A program made the translations under genes and the position numbers. From Paenibacillus lautus NBRC 15380 (GTDB lineage: Bacteria > Bacillota > Bacilli > Paenibacillales > Paenibacillaceae), in the NCBI RefSeq assembly GCF_004000945.1, contig NZ_BIMF01000006.1, positions 1 through 64,000 of the forward strand: a stretch of 64,000 nt of DNA. The letters run 5' to 3'. Position 1 is the first letter of the stretch. The number at the start of each line of letters is the position of its first letter. Positions 1-6,566 of this stretch are shown here, in pieces. A model generated the notes under the pieces. That model ran no database searches. It saw only the letters and a program-made list of their open reading frames with translations, and had not been told where the DNA came from.

Positions 1-30
1 AAAGGACCTCCGGTTAACCGGAGGTCCTTC
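1..30 (-). terminator. Rho-independent terminator of cysK
   Basis: A perfect 13-bp inverted repeat (AGGACCTCCGGTT / AACCGGAGGTCCT, positions 3-28) lies 5 bases past the cysK stop. On the minus strand it is followed by T residues that run off the window edge, so the length of the T-run cannot be judged. Confidence 0.8.
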
Positions 31-34
31 TCTC

Positions 35-949
35 TTAGAAAATATCCATGCTCAAATACCGCTCTCCTGTATCCGGGGCAATGCAGACAACCCGTTTCCC
101 TTCCCCCAGCTGCTTCGCTACGCGAAGAGCAGCGAATACCGACGCGCCGGAGGACGGTCCTACCAGGATTCCTTCCCTGCGAGCCAAATCCCGCATCGTT
201 TGCAACGCATCCTCGTCGGCGATCTGGATGATCTCATCATATACGCTCGTATTCAGAATCTTCGGTACAAAGCCCGGGCTCGTGCCCACCAGCTTGTGCG
301 GTCCAGGCTGTCCGCCGGAGAGCACGGGCGAGCCCTTCGGCTCGACTACCGCGATGTGCAGGTTCGGCAAGGACTTCCTCAGCTCTTCTCCGGTTCCGGT
401 TACGGTGCCGCCCGTTCCTGCCGTCGCCACAAAGGCGTCCAGCCGTCCTTCCATCTGCTCCAATATTTCCGGCGCTGTCGTCACCCTGTGAATGTCCGGG
501 TTGGCCGCATTCTCGAACTGCTGCGGAATGAAGCTTCCGGGAATCTGCTCCCTGAGCTCAAGCGCTTTGGCAATGGAGCCCGGCATGCGTTCGCTGCTCG
601 GTGTCAGCACGACCTCCGCGCCATACGCCTTCAATATATTTATCCGTTCCTTGGACATGTTGTCCGGCATAATCAGGATAGCCCGATAGCCCTTGGCGGC
701 CGCAATCATCGCCAGGCCAATGCCGGTATTCCCGCTCGTTGGTTCAATAATGGTGCCACCCGGTTGGAGCAGGCCCTGTTCCTCTGCGGTATGAATCAGA
801 TTATACGCCGCGCGGTCCTTTACGCTGCCGGAAGGATTGAATCTCTCGAGCTTTACATAGATATCGGCTACGCCTGCAAGCACTAATCGCCGAAGCTTCA
901 CCATTGGCGTCTGACCAATCATATCCACCACACTATTATAAATCTCCAT
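35..949 (-). CDS. cysK: Cysteine synthase (O-acetylserine sulfhydrylase)
   Basis: A PLP enzyme of 304 residues that makes L-cysteine from O-acetylserine and sulfide in the cytosol. The PLP lysine lies in PSGSVKDRAA (about K44), the substrate loop is TSGNTG, and the phosphate-binding loop is GTGGTVTGTG; the C-terminal GPSSGAS serine loop is also present. The length is typical of the CysK family. The open frame extends 36 codons further upstream, but ATG 949 has an AGGAG box 6 bases before it and gives the canonical N-terminus (MEIYNSVVDMIGQTP), so it is chosen. The gene is monocistronic, with a terminator just after it. The region upstream is occupied by two copies of a 110-bp repeat. A cystathionine beta-synthase-like side activity cannot be excluded from sequence alone. 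Confidence 0.92.
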   Translation of the reverse strand: MEIYNSVVDMIGQTPMVKLRRLVLAGVADIYVKLERFNPSGSVKDRAAYNLIHTAEEQGLLQPGGTIIEPTSGNTGIGLAMIAAAKGYRAILIMPDNMSKERINILKAYGAEVVLTPSSERMPGSIAKALELREQIPGSFIPQQFENAANPDIHRVTTAPEILEQMEGRLDAFVATAGTGGTVTGTGEELRKSLPNLHIAVVEPKGSPVLSGGQPGPHKLVGTSPGFVPKILNTSVYDEIIQIADEDALQTMRDLARREGILVGPSSGASVFAALRVAKQLGEGKRVVCIAPDTGERYLSMDIF

Positions 950-1030
950 GATATTCTCCTTTATATATGAAGTGAAATCATTCTCCACGAAACGAAAATC
1001 ACTAACAAAGACAATAAACTTACTCGGATT

Positions 1031-1142
1031 ATAACAAAAACGTGGATCGGCGTACACTCCCAGAAGACAGACCGCATTTAGAAGAAGTTTTTCTTGCGAT
1101 ATCAGGAAGTCACAAGCTTCGAAGTTTATACTTTCTGATATC
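1031..1142 (+). repeat. 110-bp interspersed repeat, copy A
   Basis: First unit of a tandem dimer. Order of parts: an A-rich start, a near-palindrome around GATCGGCGTAC, a conserved block AGACCGCATTTAGAAGAAG, a small hairpin (AGAAGAA / TTTTCTT), then a longer stem GATATCAG (1098-1105) closing with CTGATATC (1135-1142). Related copies occur at 1143-1251, 6321-6433, 6434-6544 and, inverted, at 51813-51924. Confidence 0.85.
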
Positions 1143-1251
1143 TTAACAAAAACGTCGATCGACGTACATTCCCAAAAGACAGACCGCAGTTAGAAGAAGT
1201 TTTTCTTGCGATATCAGGAGAACATGTTTCGAAGTTTATACTTCTGATATC
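1143..1251 (+). repeat. 110-bp interspersed repeat, copy B
   Basis: Directly abuts copy A. It contains a perfect 14-bp palindrome ACGTCGATCGACGT, the conserved GACAGACCGCAGTTAGAAG block, the AAGAAGTTTTTCTT small hairpin, and the terminal stem GATATCAGGAG / CTTCTGATATC. The remaining bases 1252-1501 before lipL hold no other recognisable feature apart from a Gly-rich-looking GGGGGCTCC stretch. Confidence 0.85.
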
Positions 1252-1501
1252 TATTGGGGGCTCCTCCCTTATTATCAATTGCCCCTCGCAAGAGGTGTAA
1301 GCTTTCAGGCCGACGTTGACCGATTGCCGTGAGCTTGCTCAGGCAGCGAAAGTCCCCAACTCAGAAAGGCGAGGCTCGCCGCTTCTGTCTGAATTTATGG
1401 TATGCTGTTCAGAGAAAATAACGATCGAGCTCCCCCTCGGAAGACAAAATTCTTCCATGGTCTTTTGCACGATCCATATGTTAGAGGAGGCGCAAGAAAG
1501 C

Positions 1502-2353
1502 GTGAATATTCCGCTGTCACTACCTGAAGATCAACCCGTCCTGCTGCTCGACCGGACCCACGATTTATCGCACCAGGACGTGCTGTACCATTTTGCGCTG
1601 GATGAGCTCCTATGCAGGCTGACCGGAGAAGGCGGGCCTGCCGTCTGCCATCTGTGGCGGCATCCGCGTTCTTTTGTGATGGGCGTCCGCGACAGCCGTC
1701 TCCCCCATGCGCCGCAAGGGGAAGTCATGCTTCGCTCCCTCGGCTATGACACTGCCGTCCGCCATTCGGGCGGTGCCGCAGTACCCTTGGATGCCGGCGT
1801 GGTGAACCTGTCCCTCATCCTACCCTTTTCCTCTGCGGGACCGGCGCCTGACTTTCATCAAGACTTTGAAATCATGGTGGCGCTGATCCGGGAAGCCCTC
1901 CGCGGCACCGGACAAAACGTAGATACCGGCGAAATTGCCGGTGCCTTCTGTCCCGGAACGTTCGATTTAAGCATATGCGGCTTTAAATTCTGCGGCATTG
2001 CCCAGCGGCGGCAACGTAAAGCCTTCATTATCCAGGCTTTTATCATCGCCGAGGGTTCGGGCAGCGAGCGCGCCCGGCTGGTTCGTTCCTTCTATGATAT
2101 TGCCGCTGCGGGAGCAGACCCCAAGCATTATCCTCTAGTAGAGGCCAACAGCACCGCCAGCCTTGAGGAGCTTACGAACATCGGGACCAGCCAGAACGCC
2201 GTACGCCAGTTTACGGCAGCCGTCAAAAAAGTCATGCGAGGATGGCAAGCAGGCACGGATTTGGCTGAAGCAGCTTCCAGGTTTACGATGCCAGGCTCTG
2301 AGGAGATTCGTGTCATGGCTGAGCAGATGCGGCAGCGGTATAACCTTAATTAA
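1502..2353 (+). CDS. lipL: LipL-type octanoyl-[GcvH]:protein N-octanoyltransferase
   Basis: A lipoate/biotin ligase-fold amidotransferase that moves octanoyl groups from GcvH to E2 subunits of the lipoate-dependent dehydrogenases. Seen in sequence: RHSGGAAVPLDAGVVNLSL, the usual glycine/asparagine motif of the BPL_LPL domain, and AGAFCPGTFDLS, whose cysteine matches the acyl-accepting cysteine of LipL. There is no C-terminal lipoate-ligase accessory domain. The frame is open from 1316, but AGAGGAGG at 1483-1490 precedes GTG 1502. This start gives 283 residues, close to LipL of Bacillus subtilis, which is about 280. ATG 1478 is an alternative with no ribosome site. The gene is monocistronic with a terminator 8 bases after the stop. 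A LipM-like transferase is the main alternative. Confidence 0.85.
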   Translation: MNIPLSLPEDQPVLLLDRTHDLSHQDVLYHFALDELLCRLTGEGGPAVCHLWRHPRSFVMGVRDSRLPHAPQGEVMLRSLGYDTAVRHSGGAAVPLDAGVVNLSLILPFSSAGPAPDFHQDFEIMVALIREALRGTGQNVDTGEIAGAFCPGTFDLSICGFKFCGIAQRRQRKAFIIQAFIIAEGSGSERARLVRSFYDIAAAGADPKHYPLVEANSTASLEELTNIGTSQNAVRQFTAAVKKVMRGWQAGTDLAEAASRFTMPGSEEIRVMAEQMRQRYNLN

Positions 2354-2360
2354 ACATAAT

Positions 2361-2405
2361 AAAGAACCATATAGGCTGATTAATCAGTCTATATGGTTCT
2401 TTATA
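2361..2405 (+). terminator. Terminator of lipL
   Basis: Long inverted repeat AAAGAACCATATAG...CTATATGGTTCTTTAT, with an extended inner stem (GCTGAT / ATCAGT). It ends in a T-rich tail right after the lipL stop. Confidence 0.85.
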
Positions 2406-2581
2406 CTGAAAGGGGAATCCCCTTCTTATTATATCTTGATCCGCACTTAGTGTGGATCCTCCGTCCTCAAAACGTTGCACCAGTCCAATATGATCCCATA
2501 CCTATAAACTCCGCTTGTATTGCAGTACTGACGGGAGCATGCAACAGTTCTTGCAGATATCCAAGAGACGAATAAACAAAC

Positions 2582-2765
2582 TAATGGACACTAGATCCGT
2601 TATTTCGAAAAAAACAGCAATTTTCCCCGTACTTCCGGACTCAGAATCCGCTATCTACTATAAATACCACGATTAACAGCCATATTCTATGTAATAACGG
2701 ATCTGGTGTCCTCATTAAACCCCAAACCCACCAATCGAGACGTAATAGCGGAACCTCTGTCCTCA
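2582..2765. repeat. Cluster of four inverted ~22-bp repeat arms
   Basis: Four arms share a core like AATAACGGATCTGGTGTCC. Two are on the minus strand (2582-2604 and 2637-2657) and two on the plus strand (2693-2717 and 2743-2765), so the cluster could fold into one large cruciform or RNA stem. The surrounding gap 2406-3176 contains no convincing gene. 2800-2990 is a low-complexity stretch of ATCCATTC/CGGTCGGT-like short repeats, and its only open frame (2706-2996) has repeat-like composition. Confidence 0.7.
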
Positions 2766-3176
2766 AATCATTACAACAGTCAATACGCTCAAGCAGCGCC
2801 TGGTATTCCGCGGACAAACAAGCCTCCCCCTATCGATACAATACGTCCATCAATCCATTCGCGTCCTTCGATTCATTCTATCCGTTCGACACGTGAGGTT
2901 AATCGTTACAAATCGGACGGTCGGTTGGACGGTCGGTCGATCCACACAATCCATCCATCAATGCAATCCAATCAATTCACCCTAAAGCCCAAATAACTGA
3001 ATCTGTTCATTCTGGCACCATCACCTGGCAGTTAGGCCAAGTTATTAAAACTAGAATCGTGTACCATACCAAGATGACTTTATTTTTACAATTCCACCAT
3101 TCACCGATGATATTCCCTTAACACTTCCCCTATAAACTTGTCCTGATGGCAATTTATACATTAGGGGTGGATAAGC

Positions 3177-4814
3177 TTGAATAAAACGATGGACCGCAAA
3201 ACGTTTCTGTCTTATCTGGGTACGGGCGCAACCGCATTGGCAGCCGCTTCCGCAGGCTTAGGTGTATTGGAAGGGAAAGCTTCGGCCATGTCCGGAACCG
3301 CAAATCATCTGTTCGGATTCAAAACGAATCGGGTCAGCGGCTACTTCGAACCAATCGAACCAACCAAAGCAGACCAGCTCGTCCTGCCTAAAAACTTTAA
3401 ATATGATGTCATTGCCGCTTTCGATGACGTGATCAACCCGGCTGGCGAAAAGTTCGGCTCCGGCTGTGATTACAACGCATTTTTCCCGCTTAAGGGCTCC
3501 AACGTCCGCGGCCTCCTGGTCAACAATCATGAATACTCCACCATCTTCTCGATCGGACCTGTGAAGGACGGGAAGATGACGGCGGATCAAATTCATAAAA
3601 ACCTGTATTACCAAGGCATGTCGGTCATCGAAGTATACCGTGACGAGAAGGGCGTTTGGAAAATGGACACCACCTCCACCCATGCCCGCCGCATCAACGG
3701 CTTCAGCAAATTCGATATCACCGGCCCAGCCAAAGGCATCCCTGCCTTGAAAGGCGCAACGACGGCTACCGGCACGTTTGCCAACTGCTCCGGCGGCGTG
3801 ACGCTTTGGAATACGGTCTTGTCTTGTGAAGAGAATTTCGAGGACACCGCAGCGGTCTCTAACTTGCCGGATACGCATTACGGCTGGGTCGTTGAGGTCG
3901 ATCCGTTTGATAAATCCTTCTTGAAAAAGCACACCGCTCTCGGCAGATTTAATCATGAGAATACCGCAATGGGCCTTGCCGCAGACGGCCGGATCGTTGT
4001 CTATATGGGCGACGATAAGAAGGATGCCTGCGTCTATAAATTCATCAGCAAGAACAAATATGACAAGAGCAAAGGCCGCGCCAACTCCGCGCTTCTGGAA
4101 GACGGAACCCTGTATGTCGCCAACCTGAAGTCGGGCAAATGGATGCCGGTCACCTTGGAAGCCGTAGCCAAGGCCGCCGCAGAGGATAAAGAGGCCCAAG
4201 CCAAATTCAAGTCCCAAGGCGACGTGGTCACTTTTTGCCAGGAAGCTGCACGTCTTGTCGGCGGAACACCAACGGACCGTCCGGAGGACATCGAAATCTC
4301 GCCGTTTGATAACACCGTGTTTGTCTGCCATACGAACAACGACAATCACGGCAACATCCACGGTCATATCACGCGTATCTTTGAAGCGGGCAACGATCTG
4401 GCCGCCATGGAGTTCGATTTTGAGATCTTTGCTGCAGGCGGACGCCAATCCGGATTCAGCTCGCCGGACAACCTGGCGTTCGACTCGAACGGTGATCTGT
4501 GGGTCGTGACGGACATCTCCAGCAGCAGCCAGAACAAAGGCGTTCACAAATCCTTTATGAATAACGGACTGTTTGTGATTCCAACAAGTGGGCCGGATCA
4601 AGGGGTCGCACTGCAATTCGCTTCCGGCCCGGTGGAATCCGAGCTTACAGGTCCTTTCTTCACACCCGACGAGCAGACGCTCTTCCTGTCCGTTCAACAC
4701 CCGGGCGAGAATACGGAGGACCTCAGCAAACCAACCAGCACATGGCCTCACCGCTCCGGCGAAAACATGGCGCGCTGCGCCGTCGTGGCGATTAGCGGCT
4801 TCAAACTGGAATAA
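3177..4814 (+). CDS. phoX: PhoX-family alkaline phosphatase, Tat-exported
   Basis: A 545-residue protein of the PhoX (DUF839) phosphatase family. These are exported, calcium- and iron-dependent phosphomonoesterases that release phosphate outside the membrane. Visible family motifs: NCSGGVTLWNTVLSCEENF near residue 202 (metal-ligand cysteine in PhoX), FNHENTAMG, and RPEDIEISPFDNTVFVCHTN. The N-terminus is a Tat-like signal: MDRKTFLSYLG, then an Ala-rich hydrophobic segment ending near KASA. The pair is Arg-Lys, not Arg-Arg. TTG 3177 is chosen because AGGGGTGG ends 6 bases before it; ATG 3189 is the alternative. tatA begins 24 bases after the stop and tatC overlaps it, so the phosphatase is co-transcribed with its likely dedicated translocase, as phoD is with tatAd-tatCd in Bacillus subtilis. 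Phosphate-starvation control is expected, but no clean Pho box was found. Confidence 0.88.
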   Translation: MNKTMDRKTFLSYLGTGATALAAASAGLGVLEGKASAMSGTANHLFGFKTNRVSGYFEPIEPTKADQLVLPKNFKYDVIAAFDDVINPAGEKFGSGCDYNAFFPLKGSNVRGLLVNNHEYSTIFSIGPVKDGKMTADQIHKNLYYQGMSVIEVYRDEKGVWKMDTTSTHARRINGFSKFDITGPAKGIPALKGATTATGTFANCSGGVTLWNTVLSCEENFEDTAAVSNLPDTHYGWVVEVDPFDKSFLKKHTALGRFNHENTAMGLAADGRIVVYMGDDKKDACVYKFISKNKYDKSKGRANSALLEDGTLYVANLKSGKWMPVTLEAVAKAAAEDKEAQAKFKSQGDVVTFCQEAARLVGGTPTDRPEDIEISPFDNTVFVCHTNNDNHGNIHGHITRIFEAGNDLAAMEFDFEIFAAGGRQSGFSSPDNLAFDSNGDLWVVTDISSSSQNKGVHKSFMNNGLFVIPTSGPDQGVALQFASGPVESELTGPFFTPDEQTLFLSVQHPGENTEDLSKPTSTWPHRSGENMARCAVVAISGFKLE

Positions 4815-4838
4815 TACCAATCGAAAGGAGCGAGGATC

Positions 4839-5060
4839 ATGCCGTTTGGCAATATCGGAATCGGTGGTTTAATTCTTATTTTGATTATCGCACTTATCAT
4901 ATTCGGTCCCTCCAAGCTTCCCGAGCTCGGTCGCGCTTTCGGGCGGACCTTAAGCGAATTTAAGGGCGCAACCCGCGGCTTGATGAACGGAGACGACGAG
5001 AATGGAAAAAAAGACGATGCTCCGCAAACTGCTGCAGCGGTCAATAAGCAGCACAGCTAA
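4839..5060 (+). CDS. tatA: Twin-arginine translocase subunit TatA
   Basis: A 73-residue membrane protein: one N-terminal transmembrane helix (about residues 6-22, [18 protein letters not shown]), the [10 protein letters not shown] hinge typical of TatA, an amphipathic helix ([18 protein letters not shown]) and a short charged tail. It forms the pore-like oligomer of the Tat system. The start is supported by AAGGAG 9 bases upstream. The last 59 bases overlap tatC in another frame, which suggests translational coupling. Low-GC Gram-positive TatA proteins often combine TatA and TatB roles, and no separate tatB is seen here. Confidence 0.93.
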   Translation: MPFGNIGIGGLILILIIALIIFGPSKLPELGRAFGRTLSEFKGATRGLMNGDDENGKKDDAPQTAAAVNKQHS

Positions 5061-5790
5061 TCCGAACGACCAGAGCGCGATCGAGCATCTGGAAGAAATG
5101 CGGAAGCGCCTGATCCGCACCCTGCTTGCGTTTCTCGTCGCGATGGTGGCCGCCTTCATCTACGTCGAGAAGATCTACCACTGGCTGGTACGAGGCATGG
5201 ACAAGCAGCTCGTTCTGCTCGGTCCCTCCGAAGTAATGTGGGTGTATATGATCATTGCGGGCGTTGTGGCCGTCACCGTTACACTTCCCATTGCCGCTTA
5301 TCAGATATGGCGGTTCGTGCAGCCGGCGCTGCCTGATGGGACTCACCGTTCGGCCGTGCTGCTCATTCCCGTAATCAGCGTGTTATTCGTTGCCGGTATC
5401 TGCTTTGGATACTTCGTGTTGTTCCCGATGGTGCTGCAGTTCATGCAGCGTATGGCCGAAGGTACATTCCAAACGATGTATACCGCGCAAAAATACTTCA
5501 CGTTCATGATTCATATGACCGTTCCATTCGGATTCCTGTTCGAAATGCCCGCCATCGTCGTTTTTTTGACGAAGCTCGGCATCGTGAATCCGCATCGGCT
5601 GGCCAAGATGCGCAAATCAGCCTACTTCCTGCTCTGCATCGTGGCCGTCACCATTACGCCGCCGGATATCATGTCCGATTTGATCGTGATCGTCCCGCTG
5701 TTCCTGCTGTACGAAATCAGCGTTTCGATCTCCAGATTCATCTATCGCAAGCAGCTGCAGCTCTCTCAAGCAGAGGGCAGCGCAACCTAA
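5002..5790 (+). CDS. tatC: Twin-arginine translocase subunit TatC
   Basis: A 262-residue multi-span membrane protein that recognises the twin-arginine signal. The N-terminal cytosolic region carries the TatC signature [15 protein letters not shown], followed by six predicted transmembrane segments. [19 protein letters not shown] and the [10 protein letters not shown] stretch match the conserved periplasmic/cytosolic loops. ATG 5002 lies inside tatA with a GGAG 9 bases upstream; an in-frame ATG 5017 would shorten the overlap. It is the last gene of the phoX-tatA-tatC operon, and a terminator follows within 40 bases. Confidence 0.93.
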   Translation: MEKKTMLRKLLQRSISSTANPNDQSAIEHLEEMRKRLIRTLLAFLVAMVAAFIYVEKIYHWLVRGMDKQLVLLGPSEVMWVYMIIAGVVAVTVTLPIAAYQIWRFVQPALPDGTHRSAVLLIPVISVLFVAGICFGYFVLFPMVLQFMQRMAEGTFQTMYTAQKYFTFMIHMTVPFGFLFEMPAIVVFLTKLGIVNPHRLAKMRKSAYFLLCIVAVTITPPDIMSDLIVIVPLFLLYEISVSISRFIYRKQLQLSQAEGSAT

Positions 5791-5826
5791 TACACGTCCG
5801 TTTCCCCCGAAATTGGACGGAACCTT

Positions 5827-5888
5827 CAAGAACCCGTGACTAGACAGCCTAAGCAAGCAGGTTGTTCTGGCAACGGGTTCTCTTTTAT
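5827..5888 (+). terminator. Terminator of phoX-tatA-tatC
   Basis: AGAACCCGT (5829-5837) pairs with ACGGGTTCT (5873-5881) and is followed by CTTTTATAT. The gap from here to 6320 is AT-rich, notably 5890-6110, with no convincing gene; a 69-codon frame at 6019-6228 has no ribosome site or recognisable product. Confidence 0.8.
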
Positions 5889-6320
5889 ATTCATTATGTT
5901 AGATAATATGACACTTATAATGATGTATCTAGTAAAAATTAATTGACAGCTTGGATATATTGTTTTAGTTTTACTTTATAATAAAGAAATTGTCTTAATA
6001 TATCACGATGATTATGTAATGTATCCGAGGACATCTTCCATAATGAGTATAATCTATCATATATATGTTATAAATGATTACATTTTCAAATCATCTACCG
6101 AAATCCCCAGCCTCATCCTTTGCCTCTCTCTCTACTCATGTGCGTCGGGAGCCCGTTACATAAATCCCTCATCTGAGACTTTTGGCATGATTCCAATGAT
6201 TTTTAGAAATGATCCATTGATTTATTAGTCGAGTTCTCCTAGTATTTTTAGTAGGATCATCTAACGGTTTGGCATTTGGGCTATGACTTTGCCGTCATTT
6301 ATGATAGCGCTACCAGTTTC

Positions 6321-6433
6321 TACAAGAAAAAACGACTATCGACTTTCATTCTAGAGAAGACAGACTGCGTTTAGATGTTGTTTTTGTTGCGATATCAGGT
6401 AGGCCATGTCTCGGAGTTTATACTTCTGATATC
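6321..6433 (+). repeat. 110-bp interspersed repeat, copy C
   Basis: Same architecture as copy A: ACAGACTGCGTTTAGATG block, small hairpin region, and terminal stem GATATCAG (6391-6398) with CTGATATC (6426-6433). It is the first member of the second tandem dimer. Confidence 0.8.
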
Positions 6434-6544
6434 TTAAAGAAACACGTCTATTAACGAACTTTACAAAATACAGACTGCGATTAGAGGAAGTTTTTCTTGC
6501 GATTATAGAATTTGCTCAGCTTCAAACCTTATCATTCTATAATC
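6434..6544 (+). repeat. 110-bp interspersed repeat, copy D (variant stem)
   Basis: Abuts copy C. The conserved block reads ACAGACTGCGATTAGAGGAAG, followed by TTTTTCTTGC. The terminal stem is GATTATAGAAT (6501-6511) with ATTCTATAATC (6534-6544). Both arms differ from copies A-C but remain complementary, so the pairing is conserved rather than the sequence. It ends 22 bases before the start codon of the AraC-type regulator. Confidence 0.8.
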
Positions 6545-6566
6545 TAAATACCGGGAGGTTGCAGAT

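Noticed and set aside
1031..1251. CRISPR-like reading of the tandem repeats
   Set aside because: Only two adjacent ~110-bp units with no regular short repeat and unique spacer pattern and no cas genes.
2706..2996. 96-codon open frame upstream of phoX
   Set aside because: The predicted protein is built from low-complexity DNA words (RPSIHSRPSIHS), has no ribosome site and overlaps inverted repeats.
3085..3123. Possible Pho box upstream of phoX (TTTACA, TTCACC, TTAACA)
   Set aside because: The hexamers are 15 and 18 bases apart, not the 11-base period expected for PhoP, so phosphate control is left as an expectation only.
3258..4820. 520-codon open frame antisense to phoX
   Set aside because: It mirrors the real gene codon by codon, shows no domain, and is a high-GC shadow frame.
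5929..6010. Possible small RNA or riboswitch in the AT-rich gap after tatC
   Set aside because: No conserved riboswitch core, stable stem or terminator was recognisable.
6019..6228. 69-codon open frame in the AT-rich gap before the AraC-type gene
   Set aside because: No ribosome site, no recognisable family and mixed composition; treated as non-coding.
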